A stretch of DNA of 64,000 nt from the NCBI GenBank assembly GCA_023450085.1, contig JAEXHI010000023.1, positions 89,439-153,438 on the forward strand, in the 5' to 3' direction. Source of the DNA: Bacteroidota bacterium. Its GTDB lineage: Bacteria > Bacteroidota > Bacteroidia > Sphingobacteriales > Sphingobacteriaceae. Shown here piece by piece: positions 32,982-41,834 of this stretch. The position numbers and the translations under genes were made by a program. Each line of letters opens with the position of its first letter. The first letter of the stretch is position 1. Below the pieces are notes generated by a model that made no database searches, was not told where the DNA came from, and worked only from the letters and a program-made list of their open reading frames with translations.

Positions 32982-34670
32982 TTAATTCTCTTCGTCTACC
33001 GATAGCTTAGCACTACCAATCGTTTTATAGCTACCATCGCCTTTTAAAATAGCCAGCATTTGGTTTTGATTACCAAACAGTGATTTGGCCTTGGCAATCT
33101 CCTTATCATATTGGAATGATTGTTCAATTCTTCCTTTCTCGTGAAAGTAGCGACTAATGATCTGTGTTTCCAAGGCTCTTTTAATTTCAGCCTTATGATT
33201 TGTCAAATCATCTTTTTTGGCTCCGGTCATTTTTACCTTCAAGGCTTCCAAATCTGCTTTTACAGCCGCTGTTTTATTCTCCCTTTCTGCTTCCGCTTTG
33301 AGATCGCTCAACAAGCGTTCTGATTTAGAGGTGTAGCTATAATCTTTATTGGCTAATGAAGCCACAAACTGGGCGTATTGGGCATCACTAACCTGGAAAT
33401 CTTTTGCCGCAGCCACTTTGTTTACTTTCTTAAATTCATTGGCATAATCAAAGAATAAATTTTTATTGAATAGGGTCAAGGTAATTGGACTGTATTTTAC
33501 AGGATCTACCACTACATCCGGAAAAATACCATTCCCGTCATAAACGGTCCTGCCTGCTTTGGTACCATAAGCCTTCAAGGTGCTATCTGCAAATTTACCC
33601 GCTGTGCCATCTTGCTTTTTATGCGCATAATCTAACGCCTGTATGCATCGGCCAGATGGCGTATAGTATTTTGCCACCGTAACCTTTACTAAGCTGTTGT
33701 AAGGCAAATTAAAGGTTTGTTGAACCAAACCCTTGCCATAGCTACGTTGGCCCACCACAATGGCTCTATCTAAGTCTTGCAAGGCACCCGCCACAATCTC
33801 CGATGCCGATGCAGATGCCCCATTGATTAAAACCACCACTGGCAAGTTAGCCGCAATAGCTGGCACCACAGTTTTATAGGTGGCACTCTTCTCTGGATTA
33901 CGACCTTTTTGGCTTACTACCAGCACATTTTTATCTACAAAAAGATTCACGATTTTAACCGCTTCCTGAAGGATGCCTCCTCCATTATTACGCAAGTCTA
34001 AAATAAGCCCTTTAGGCTTTTGTTTCATGATGTTTTCTAGGGCATCCTTTACTTCTTGTCCAGAATTTTCCAAAAACTTATCTAAACGGATATACCCTAC
34101 CTGTTCATCCAGCATTCCTGAGTACGAAACATTAGGTTGTTTGATTTCTTCTCTTACCAAGGACTTATTAAGCTCCGCTCCGTCCCTTAGCAACGTAAGG
34201 CTAACAGGGGTTCCTTTTGGCCCTCTTAAAAGTTGACTAATTTGGGCTCGTTGTTTTCCCGTGGTTTCTACACCGTTAATCTTTACTATTTGATCTCCTG
34301 GACGTATATCTGCTTTTTGCGAGGGATACCCCTCACTTATCTCGTTCACGAAAAGTTTACCATCAATGGTTAATGTACCCGCGCCAATACCGCCGTATTG
34401 AGTGCTCACATATTTTAATTTGTAATCTTCAATTTCCGATTCGGGTACGTATTCAGTATAAGGATCCAAGCTGCCCAACATAGCATCAATGCCATTCTTC
34501 ATCAGCTCGCCAGCATTGGTTTCCTCTACATAATTAATGTTGATCTCTTTATACAAGGATGCAAATACATCCAAATTTTTCGACACCTGAAACAGGTCTT
34601 CATTAAAGGCAAGGGTAAGCGAGGTAACGGCTAGGACAGTGCACAATAGTGCTATTTTTACTTTCTTCAT
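32982..34670 (-). CDS. Carboxy-terminal processing protease (S41 family)
   Basis: A 562-residue periplasmic protease with an N-terminal signal segment (MKKVKIALLCTVLAVTSLTL). A PDZ domain (~80-170) includes YGGIGAGTLTIDGKLFVNEI and PGDQIVKINGVETTGK. The S41 catalytic region follows: GLILDLRNNGGGILQEAVKI, VVLINGASASASEIVAGALQ with the catalytic Ser, and VGQRSYGKGLVQQTFNLPY with the catalytic Lys. The C-terminal ~150 residues are helical and longer than in short CtpA forms. Such proteases trim C-termini or degrade envelope proteins. It is transcribed alone and ends at a shared bidirectional terminator. Confidence 0.93.
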   Translation of the reverse strand: MKKVKIALLCTVLAVTSLTLAFNEDLFQVSKNLDVFASLYKEININYVEETNAGELMKNGIDAMLGSLDPYTEYVPESEIEDYKLKYVSTQYGGIGAGTLTIDGKLFVNEISEGYPSQKADIRPGDQIVKINGVETTGKQRAQISQLLRGPKGTPVSLTLLRDGAELNKSLVREEIKQPNVSYSGMLDEQVGYIRLDKFLENSGQEVKDALENIMKQKPKGLILDLRNNGGGILQEAVKIVNLFVDKNVLVVSQKGRNPEKSATYKTVVPAIAANLPVVVLINGASASASEIVAGALQDLDRAIVVGQRSYGKGLVQQTFNLPYNSLVKVTVAKYYTPSGRCIQALDYAHKKQDGTAGKFADSTLKAYGTKAGRTVYDGNGIFPDVVVDPVKYSPITLTLFNKNLFFDYANEFKKVNKVAAAKDFQVSDAQYAQFVASLANKDYSYTSKSERLLSDLKAEAERENKTAAVKADLEALKVKMTGAKKDDLTNHKAEIKRALETQIISRYFHEKGRIEQSFQYDKEIAKAKSLFGNQNQMLAILKGDGSYKTIGSAKLSVDEEN

Positions 34671-34762
34671 ATCGCCAACGTTTAAATAGCGTTCCTTTCA
34701 AACTTATTGCTTAAAAAGAGTACGGAAAGTAAATTTAATAAAAAAGAATAAAATAGGAATGT

Positions 34763-34978
34763 TTAAAGCCTATTTCCGTCTGGATCGGCCAAAGCTTTGC
34801 GAATGGTAAACTCAATATAGGCATTATCCCTGTTCACCAGCTTAGCTAACTGCTGCACTAATTGATCTTCCTGCCCTGGAGTAAATGGAATTTCTACTGC
34901 GGCCAACTCACGATATTTCCTTAAAAACTTTGTTTTTACTTTGTTCCAGCTTTCAGTTGTAAGGGTAAAACTTGCCAT
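34763..34978 (-). CDS. Small CsbD-like protein (71 aa)
   Basis: A 71-residue soluble protein, MASFTLTTESWNKVKTKFLR then KYRELAAVEIPFTPGQEDQL and VQQLAKLVNRDNAYIEFTIR. The layout W-xxVK-x-K ... G-x-ED-x-L ... IRK resembles the CsbD/YjbJ stress-protein family, but the similarity is loose. It stands alone upstream of the protease gene, with 92 bp between them. Confidence 0.55.
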   Translation of the reverse strand: MASFTLTTESWNKVKTKFLRKYRELAAVEIPFTPGQEDQLVQQLAKLVNRDNAYIEFTIRKALADPDGNRL

Positions 34979-35135
34979 GGGTTAAGGGTTTTGTTGCAAA
35001 TTTAGGGAATTTATTTGTTTTTACGCATTACAAGGGAGGAACCGAAATAAAGAGCGGCCAACAACCTACATAACTAATTGGTTTTTAAACAAATATTTAC
35101 TAATTTGATATTAATCGTTAACTAAATTAAACATC

Positions 35136-35483
35136 ATGAAAAATTTAATCGTTAAAGTATTTCTGATTACGCTCTTGTTTGCGGCAACATCGTTCAAAAA
35201 CAAAATGAGTACTGGTTATGTCACGCTCGAGGTGAGCTACATGACCGTAATGGGTGGACAGGCTACCGTTTACAACACGGACACCAACACCTACTATTAC
35301 ATTAATGCCGTAGACACCTATGGATCAGAAGAGGTCCCTTACGGCAACTACCAACTTGTTTCTGCTGGCACCAACTCATGCAACCCGCCACTTATCCATA
35401 GTGTCACCACTTCTACAGGATATACGAGTTTTACCATTGACGACACCAATCCTTCGTTCACCATTTTTGCAAGTTGTTATTAA
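35136..35483 (+). CDS. Unrecognised small secreted protein (115 aa)
   Basis: A signal peptide (MKNLIVKVFLITLLFAATSF) precedes a Thr/Tyr-rich, beta-strand-like mature part (GYVTLEVSYMTVMGGQATVY, NTYYYINAVDTYGSEEVPYG). Two Cys (SCNPP and the C-terminal SCY) may form a disulfide. No family was recognised. It is monocistronic and ends 19 bp before a strong terminator. Confidence 0.65.
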   Translation: MKNLIVKVFLITLLFAATSFKNKMSTGYVTLEVSYMTVMGGQATVYNTDTNTYYYINAVDTYGSEEVPYGNYQLVSAGTNSCNPPLIHSVTTSTGYTSFTIDDTNPSFTIFASCY

Positions 35484-35501
35484 TCATATTCGCCTAAAAA
35501 C

Positions 35502-35535
35502 AAAAAAAGGTCCCGAACGTTCGGGACCTTTTTTT
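35502..35535. terminator. Terminator with TCCCGAACGTTCGGGA core
   Basis: Perfect palindrome AAGGTCCCGAACGTTCGGGA continuing to CCTT with long A and T runs. It has the same 16-bp core as the terminator at 32927-32960. It ends the 35136 gene and can also serve the susD-like gene from the other side. Confidence 0.9.
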
Positions 35536-35607
35536 GTTAGTATCTTATTCACTCTATACAAATCGAGGTCATTTACCAATAACCTTTCATTGTTATTTCA
35601 AGAGAGT

Positions 35608-37608
35608 TTATTTCAGATAGTTGTCATACTCCTGATCAGTAGCACAATCCCACCAAACTGGTATAGACCATATAAACAACTGATTTACATTAGGATTTAC
35701 CGCAAGAGCATTGGCTGAATTATACTGTAGCTCTAAAGTAGCTGGTAATCTCCAACGACGCATCCAATATTTAGGATCTGTTTTTGCGCCCCCAGTTAAT
35801 TCTGCCGTACCTGTAAATAGCGGGCCTCTATCATATCCTGGATACACCACGCCAAAACTACCGATATTACCTGCACTATAATTAAAACGACGCATATCGT
35901 TCCAATTCTCAAGGCTACATCCCATTGCAACATATTTTTGCAACATAATGTCACGCATGGTCAAATCACCGGCATTTTGAGCCACAGCAGCACTCGCTAA
36001 ATAACTTGTAATATCGGCCTGATTCATTGGTCTCATATCAGGATTAGTAGTTCCATAAACACTTTGCCATTCATTCAGTTTAGCTTGCATCATATTAAGA
36101 TGAGCCTCAATACCCTTTTTATAGGCTAATTGAGCAGCGCCAGTAGCTCCTTTACGCATTTGAACTTCTGCTTCGATAAAACACATTTCATGATAAGTTA
36201 AAACTTCAAAATCAGAAACTGGACGTGTTTGGAATGATCCTGTTGAACCAACAACACCTGCGGTATATGCTTGTGGAGTAACATACCAGTTGACGTCATT
36301 TTGAGGCTGTGCCGGATTACCTGATGTTGCAATAGCGTTGCTTCTCAAATTTACATAGGCGGTGTCTCCTGCCAATATATAGTTGGTACTATTGATATAC
36401 ATCGACCCAGCTCGATAAGTTACCGTAACATTGTTTCCTGAAACCGTGTAAGTTTTTCCTTTTGCCGTAAGATCCGCGATAAACGTTGCGCGATCAGTGG
36501 CATTAGCGATTGCGTATGTAATATTAGTATTAGTTGCGGCAAAAGAAGGCAAAGCAATTGAGGTTGCCGTAGACTTTAACAATCGGGTAGCTGGACCGTA
36601 TGAATCAACACCAACAGAGCGAGTCCAATCATAACTTTGAACTCTGCCATTACCATCTAATTTTACATTGGTCATCATAGCAGGCACAATTTTAGTCATC
36701 CTTGGATCTACAATGCCCGAACCACGCATATTTACCAATAAATTATAATGGAATTGGGAAATACGTTGATTGTTTCCATATGCTGCATAATTAAAATTAC
36801 CATTAGTAACCACCGGGTCGCCAATTAAATAATCAGTAACCATACTGTTGTTAAGACCAGGCAGAACAGCATTATCAGCATTAGATTGTGGCCCTTTTGA
36901 CAAACAATATAAGATTGAATCTGCATTATATAAATCTGACTTCTTCGACAATTTAAGCATATATCTTGCCTTCAAGCCCCAGCACAACTTAATCCATTTG
37001 TCTACACTTCCTTTATGCATCATGTCGCCAGGCGTTAAAGCTGGCGCTCCCGCTTCTTGCGTTTTACCAAATAAGGCGATTGCTTCATTTAGCTTAGCCA
37101 TACATCCGGTATAAATGGCCTTACCTTTGTCGTATTTCGGACTAGGATTGCCATAAGTGGCATCAGTATAAGGCATTTCTCCATATAGATCTAGCATCTG
37201 CATAAATCCTAAAGCATGGAACACATTCGCCGCAGCCATATAATGATATGCTCCTTTGCTTTTAGCCACATCATACATATCAATAAGGTTTGACGAAACA
37301 CCTACAAAAAATGTTTGATAAGGTGTCGTAGTCAGAGCAGCTACAGGTTTCCATGTAGTTGTTACCGTATTTGTATTGGCGTTGTTACTGTAATACGCCC
37401 CTGCCTGAGCTGCTGTACGAAAATTTGTAACACCAGCAGAATACATATAAAAATGCTCTATCCAAGGCAATCTATTTTCCAGCAACACACTTTTGTTGTT
37501 TGGATTATCTTTATCATCATTAACATCTAACCATTTTTTACAAGATGTTAAACCAGCTGTTAGCCCAAGGACCAACATTATATTTCTGATATATTTATTC
37601 TTTTTCAT
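35608..37608 (-). CDS. SusD/RagB-like outer-membrane lipoprotein (SusD_2 type), system 1
   Basis: A 666-residue surface lipoprotein; lipobox in GLTAGLTSC with the Cys at about residue 23, followed by KKWLDVNDDKDNPNN. The SusD_2 type is shown by that opening, by FHALGFMQMLDLYGEMPYTD with helical TPR-like repeats, and by QKYVAMGCSLENWNDMRRF with YPGYDRGPLF at the end. SusD proteins hold the glycan at the surface and close over the SusC channel. It follows its susC by 12 bp. At 666 residues it is longer than most. The glycan cannot be told; the putative TGC operator upstream of susC links it to the DeoR set. Confidence 0.93.
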   Translation of the reverse strand: MKKNKYIRNIMLVLGLTAGLTSCKKWLDVNDDKDNPNNKSVLLENRLPWIEHFYMYSAGVTNFRTAAQAGAYYSNNANTNTVTTTWKPVAALTTTPYQTFFVGVSSNLIDMYDVAKSKGAYHYMAAANVFHALGFMQMLDLYGEMPYTDATYGNPSPKYDKGKAIYTGCMAKLNEAIALFGKTQEAGAPALTPGDMMHKGSVDKWIKLCWGLKARYMLKLSKKSDLYNADSILYCLSKGPQSNADNAVLPGLNNSMVTDYLIGDPVVTNGNFNYAAYGNNQRISQFHYNLLVNMRGSGIVDPRMTKIVPAMMTNVKLDGNGRVQSYDWTRSVGVDSYGPATRLLKSTATSIALPSFAATNTNITYAIANATDRATFIADLTAKGKTYTVSGNNVTVTYRAGSMYINSTNYILAGDTAYVNLRSNAIATSGNPAQPQNDVNWYVTPQAYTAGVVGSTGSFQTRPVSDFEVLTYHEMCFIEAEVQMRKGATGAAQLAYKKGIEAHLNMMQAKLNEWQSVYGTTNPDMRPMNQADITSYLASAAVAQNAGDLTMRDIMLQKYVAMGCSLENWNDMRRFNYSAGNIGSFGVVYPGYDRGPLFTGTAELTGGAKTDPKYWMRRWRLPATLELQYNSANALAVNPNVNQLFIWSIPVWWDCATDQEYDNYLK

Positions 37609-37620
37609 GAGCTGTCCTAA

Positions 37621-40600
37621 TTAAAATTTAACATTTAATCCAAATGTGAAAGTTGCAACCGCAGGAACACCAAGGTAATCTATACCTGTTGAACCTGAGC
37701 CTCCAGTTCCACCCGCAGCACTTACCTCTGGATCCATGCCTTTATAATTTGTCCAGGTTAGCAGGTTGGTACCTACAGCAGTGGCAGACAACCCCTTAAT
37801 AAATTTAACCTGCTTAACTAAACTACTAAAGTCATAAGACAATGTCACAGATCTTAATTTTAACCAATTAACATCTGTTATAAAATTATACGAGTTAGCT
37901 GCATAGTTTGCCCAGTAGCGCTGAATCATAGCTGTTCCCGCAACGGTGGTAGCCCCTATGGTATACGTCTTACCGGCTTCATAAGTCTGTGAAAAATCAG
38001 CACCTGTTGTACTGTTTACCCCTGTTACCGTTACTGACTGCCTGTCATTAAGTAAAGTTCTTTTACTTAAGCCATTTGAAACTAGCGCATATTCCGTTCC
38101 GTTAAATATTGCTCCACCTTTTCTGATATCTAACAATACCGATAATGATAGTTTTTTATAGCGGAAAGTATTGCTAAGCCCTCCAATAAAACTTGGTTCG
38201 CGATTACCTACAATTGGGTTATTATTATTTATCCTGTATAAACCAGTAGTTGGATCAACTTGGTAACGTCCACCGGCAATTTCTTTTCCATTGCCATCTA
38301 ATTCACGATAATAAGACTGACCTGTCATTCCAAGGAAAAAACCTCCATTAGGAATCGAAGCGGCTTTTACAGTTCCAAACTGGGCATCTGTTGGATAGAA
38401 ATAGGATACCCCAGGTAAAAACTCTCCTAATCGACCTTTATTGTAAGAAAAATTCAACGTCACGTCCCAAGTAAAATCTTTCTGATCAATTGGCTTACCT
38501 GTTAAGGCTACTTCCATACCTTTATTAATTACAGATCCGGTGTTCAGTGAACTTAAGATGAAACCTCCTGCATTTGATAAACGTGGTTGTGCAATTTGAT
38601 TTTTAGTTTGACTATGGTAATAGGTATAATCCAAACCAATTCTTCCTTTAAGGAACCTAAATTCACCACCTATCTCCCAAGATCTTTGAATTTCTGGCTT
38701 GATTACCGGGTTACCAGCAGTATATTGATTTCCTACAGCAGTATATGAACCTATAACATAAGGAGGATTTACATAAGTTAATGTAGAATAAACATTAGCA
38801 TCTTTACCTACTTGTGCCCAACTTGCCCTGATCTTACCATAAGAGAGGATGTCATTTTTTGGCATCAACTCTGTAAATACCACTGACCCACTTACGGAAG
38901 GATAAAAATATGATCTATTTTCAATTGGCAACGTTGACGACCAATCGTTACGGCCTGTAACGGTTAAGTAAGCAAAACCTTTGTAAGAAACTCCTGCTTC
39001 ACCAAAAGCCCCTAATAAACGTCTTTGAGTTGACCTATCGGTAAAGAACTTATTTGTATTTGCAATGTTATTTAAGCTAATTGTTCCTGCGGTCACAAAA
39101 CCATATCCCCAATGGTTTTGAGTTTGCGTTTCTGTATTCTCAGTAGTCGCACCAAGCATCAAATGTGCTTCGAAGTCACCAAACTTCTTATGAAAGTTAC
39201 TCATTACTGTTGTTGTCAAAAACGAATAACCTACATCATTTTTACTTAAACGACCATTTTGATACAAAGGGGCAAGAGCCGATCCTGGTGCGATATAGGT
39301 ATAATCATCAGTAGTGTGTTGATCATAACCTAAACGAGCAGTTAAATCCCACCATTTTGCAATGCTATAGTTGGCACTAATACCACCAGTAATACGTTTG
39401 GTTCTGGAAGTTAATTTGTTTTGATTTACGATCCAATACGGATTATCCATATCACTTTGCAGATCTAATGTTGCCGCATAAGGTCGGTATTGACTTCCAT
39501 CAATATTGATATAATTTCGAATATCAAAAATGGTTGGCCAGTTATATAGGGACCCCATACTTCCAACACCACCGCCACCGTACAAGCCCGCAGTAGTTAA
39601 AGTTCTGTCCATATCAGCAATAGAATATGCAACATTAGCATCAAGCGTTAGTTTACCATATTTCTGTTGACCATTTAAACGAAAAGTTGTTTTGTTATAG
39701 TCCGTATTAGGAACAATTCCTGACTGATCAAAATTAGATGCGGATAAAAAGAAAGTTCCGGTTTTTGATCCCCCAGACACATTGATGTTATTGTCAAAAA
39801 CGCCTGCATTTTTGAAAAAAGTTCCGATGTTATCATAAGTAGTATTGGCAGAGGTTAATTTCTTTCCCCATGAAGTATACGAATTCAAATCGTCGAAAAC
39901 ACCATTTGTAGCATAAGAACCTACTCCAAATTCAGTTTGAACTTCTGGTAGTTTATTTGCCCAAGACGTACTTAATCTGGTGCTGTAATTAACGGCTGTA
40001 GAACCTTCAGAACCTTTTTTCGTGGTAATAATAATCACACCATCAGCTGCTCTTGAACCATACAACGCAGCGGCTGCAGCTCCCTTTAGCACCGATAAAT
40101 TTTCAATGTCCTCAGGATTAATATCCATCACCCTATTAGAATAAGTGGTGTTGCTACGGGATAATCCATCAGTTCCTGTATTACCTGTACTTGAAGTTGA
40201 GTTATCATAAATAATCCCATCTACTACAAACAAAGGTTGATTTTGTCTTCCTTCTGAAGTAGAATTACCTCCCCTAATGGTAATAGAAGCTCCAGCTCCT
40301 GCTGATCCACCAAATTGTGTTACATTAACCCCAGGAACTTTTCCCACTAATGAATTTACAACGTTGGTATTTTTGTTCTTCATTAATTCCTCTGCACCTA
40401 AGTCAGATACTGAATATCCAACCGCCCTTTTCTCTTTTTTAATACCTAATGCGGTAACAACAACTTCTCCCAAAGCTTGGCTGTCAGAAGCCAGCGCAAT
40501 GTCCATCACATCCGAAGTACCCACTATTCTCTCAGTGGTTTTCATCCCAAGATAGATGAACTGTAATACATCTCCTGATTTTGCCACAATGGAATAAGTA

Positions 40601-40776
40601 CCGTTGTTGGCTGTTTGAGTGCCGTTGTTTGTTCCCTTGATTTTTACAGATGCGCCAGGTATTGGCATTCCGTCATCTGCAGAAGTTACCTTTCCAGTAA
40701 TTGTCTTTTGTTGAGCCATTGCCTGAATAGCCAAAAAGAACGAACACAGGAATAGCGTGAGTAATCCTTTTTTCAT
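37621..40776 (-). CDS. SusC/RagA-like TonB-dependent outer-membrane transporter, system 1
   Basis: A 1051-residue transporter. A signal peptide (MKKGLLTLFLCSFFLAIQAM, then AQ) is followed by a carboxypeptidase-regulatory-like domain (KTITGKVTSADDGMPIPGAS ... VLQFIYLGMKTTERIVG). Next is the plug, with GEVVVTALGIKKEKRAVGYS, TIRGGNSTSEGRQNQPLFVV and DGIIYDN. The SusC signature follows (ENLSVLKGAAAAALYGSRAA, DGVIIITTKKG), then a 22-strand barrel ending FTFGLNVKF. It imports oligosaccharides with energy from TonB-ExbBD and pairs with the SusD 12 bp downstream. Its promoter (40855-40883) is followed by TGC repeats. Confidence 0.95.
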   Translation of the reverse strand: MKKGLLTLFLCSFFLAIQAMAQQKTITGKVTSADDGMPIPGASVKIKGTNNGTQTANNGTYSIVAKSGDVLQFIYLGMKTTERIVGTSDVMDIALASDSQALGEVVVTALGIKKEKRAVGYSVSDLGAEELMKNKNTNVVNSLVGKVPGVNVTQFGGSAGAGASITIRGGNSTSEGRQNQPLFVVDGIIYDNSTSSTGNTGTDGLSRSNTTYSNRVMDINPEDIENLSVLKGAAAAALYGSRAADGVIIITTKKGSEGSTAVNYSTRLSTSWANKLPEVQTEFGVGSYATNGVFDDLNSYTSWGKKLTSANTTYDNIGTFFKNAGVFDNNINVSGGSKTGTFFLSASNFDQSGIVPNTDYNKTTFRLNGQQKYGKLTLDANVAYSIADMDRTLTTAGLYGGGGVGSMGSLYNWPTIFDIRNYINIDGSQYRPYAATLDLQSDMDNPYWIVNQNKLTSRTKRITGGISANYSIAKWWDLTARLGYDQHTTDDYTYIAPGSALAPLYQNGRLSKNDVGYSFLTTTVMSNFHKKFGDFEAHLMLGATTENTETQTQNHWGYGFVTAGTISLNNIANTNKFFTDRSTQRRLLGAFGEAGVSYKGFAYLTVTGRNDWSSTLPIENRSYFYPSVSGSVVFTELMPKNDILSYGKIRASWAQVGKDANVYSTLTYVNPPYVIGSYTAVGNQYTAGNPVIKPEIQRSWEIGGEFRFLKGRIGLDYTYYHSQTKNQIAQPRLSNAGGFILSSLNTGSVINKGMEVALTGKPIDQKDFTWDVTLNFSYNKGRLGEFLPGVSYFYPTDAQFGTVKAASIPNGGFFLGMTGQSYYRELDGNGKEIAGGRYQVDPTTGLYRINNNNPIVGNREPSFIGGLSNTFRYKKLSLSVLLDIRKGGAIFNGTEYALVSNGLSKRTLLNDRQSVTVTGVNSTTGADFSQTYEAGKTYTIGATTVAGTAMIQRYWANYAANSYNFITDVNWLKLRSVTLSYDFSSLVKQVKFIKGLSATAVGTNLLTWTNYKGMDPEVSAAGGTGGSGSTGIDYLGVPAVATFTFGLNVKF

Positions 40777-40823
40777 GAACTGTTTAGTTAATAATTAATA
40801 GTTGGTTGATAACGCAAAGGCAA

Positions 40824-40845
40824 AACCGCATTTACACGCAATTTT
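40824..40845 (-). promoter_or_regulatory. Candidate DeoR operator upstream of susC system 1
   Basis: On the coding strand TGCGTGTAAATGCG: two TGCG half sites 10 bp apart, flanked by A/T. It lies about 50-70 bp before the ATG at 40776 and just downstream of the likely promoter. Further TGC sites (TGCC, TGCG) follow toward the gene. Confidence 0.5.
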
Positions 40846-40854
40846 CCCTTATAG

Positions 40855-40883
40855 TAAAGATATGCATTGTTTTTCTATCCAAA
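40855..40883 (-). promoter_or_regulatory. Candidate promoter of susC system 1
   Basis: Minus strand TTTG (40883-40880), 17-bp spacer, TATCTTTA (40862-40855). It deviates in the last base from TAnnTTTG. The candidate operator sits directly downstream, where a repressor would block transcription. Confidence 0.4.
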
Positions 40884-40985
40884 GAAAAAAAGCTATAAAT
40901 GGCAAATTCACGCACATAAACAAAAAACCTCATCAAATTTTAATGTAAAATTGGTTCTTTTCGGAAAGAAAGTTCATAAATAACG

Positions 40986-41013
40986 AAACCCCCGCTATTT
41001 CTAGCGAGGGTTT
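40986..41013 (-). terminator. Terminator of the SusCD/DUF4397 operon (system 2)
   Basis: Hairpin AAACCCCCGCTA / TAGCGAGGGTTT with one mismatch and a 4-nt loop, 15 bp past the DUF4397 gene stop. Confidence 0.75.
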
Positions 41014-41028
41014 GTTTACCTGATAAAA

Positions 41029-41820
41029 TTATCTTACGAGGAAGAAGGAGACAAAAGGCCTCCTCACATCAGTAGTTCCTGTAATTCCGGAATACCCGGT
41101 AGCAAACACGGTGTAAATTCGCTGATTTAAAATGGTACTAGCACTTGTATAAGTAGCTATAGCGGTAGAGGTTGGTGCCGATCCCGCTGCTCTTATTGTC
41201 CATGAAGTTGCCGTTGGCGTGCCAGTAGGCAACGTAAAATATTCACTAGACCCTAAATATGCAATATTTGACTTGATTAGCGTGGTTCCGTTATATAAAT
41301 CCAATGGTCCAACATTAGGCATCAAATGCACAAATTTAAATTTACAGAACCCTGTATCTGGAACTAAAAAATCATCTTCCAACAATAAACTCTTAGTGGT
41401 TGAGGTTCCGCCTGTTGTATCTGAAACATGCAAGGTATATTTCTTACCTGCAGCTACAGCAACATTTGTTCTAAACAATACTACAGAATCTATATTCGTT
41501 CCTTTTTTTGGCACCGTAAAAGAAACATCCAAGGTTCCTGGATTAACCACTAAAAAATCTGGTCTAGAATCCCCTCCTGTATTATATCCGCCTCCCGGAT
41601 AAGGATATCTCGCGGTAATTAATGTACTTACCCTATTTCCGTTGATCTTTATTTGATAACTAGGGTTTGCTCTATATGCGGCATTGAAATTGAACTTGAT
41701 CAAACTCTGACCATCCGTTAATTTATCAAATTCGCCATAATTGATTTCATTTTTATCGCATGCGATTATAGTAACCACTATAACTGCTGCCAATGATATA
41801 ATTTTGATAATTGATTTCAT
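41029..41820 (-). CDS. DUF4397-domain lipoprotein
   Basis: A 263-residue lipoprotein, signal MKSIIKIISLAAVIVVTIIA with lipobox Cys21 then DKNEIN. The DUF4397 pattern is clearest in CKFKFVHLMPNVGPLDLYNG, TTLIKSNIAYLGSSEYFTLP and SWTIRAAGS. An N-terminal half with LIKFNFNAAYRANPSYQIKI and a repeated strand pattern suggests two related domains. It is the third gene of the susC-susD operon (14 bp after susD), the place usually held by accessory surface glycan-binding proteins, and may do that job. Confidence 0.82.
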   Translation of the reverse strand: MKSIIKIISLAAVIVVTIIACDKNEINYGEFDKLTDGQSLIKFNFNAAYRANPSYQIKINGNRVSTLITARYPYPGGGYNTGGDSRPDFLVVNPGTLDVSFTVPKKGTNIDSVVLFRTNVAVAAGKKYTLHVSDTTGGTSTTKSLLLEDDFLVPDTGFCKFKFVHLMPNVGPLDLYNGTTLIKSNIAYLGSSEYFTLPTGTPTATSWTIRAAGSAPTSTAIATYTSASTILNQRIYTVFATGYSGITGTTDVRRPFVSFFLVR

Positions 41821-41834
41821 CTCTTAATATTAAA

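Noticed and set aside
40277..40555. Plus-strand reading frames opposite the susC and susD genes
   Set aside because: They are mirror frames of strongly supported transporter and lipoprotein genes and show no independent start signals or domain content.
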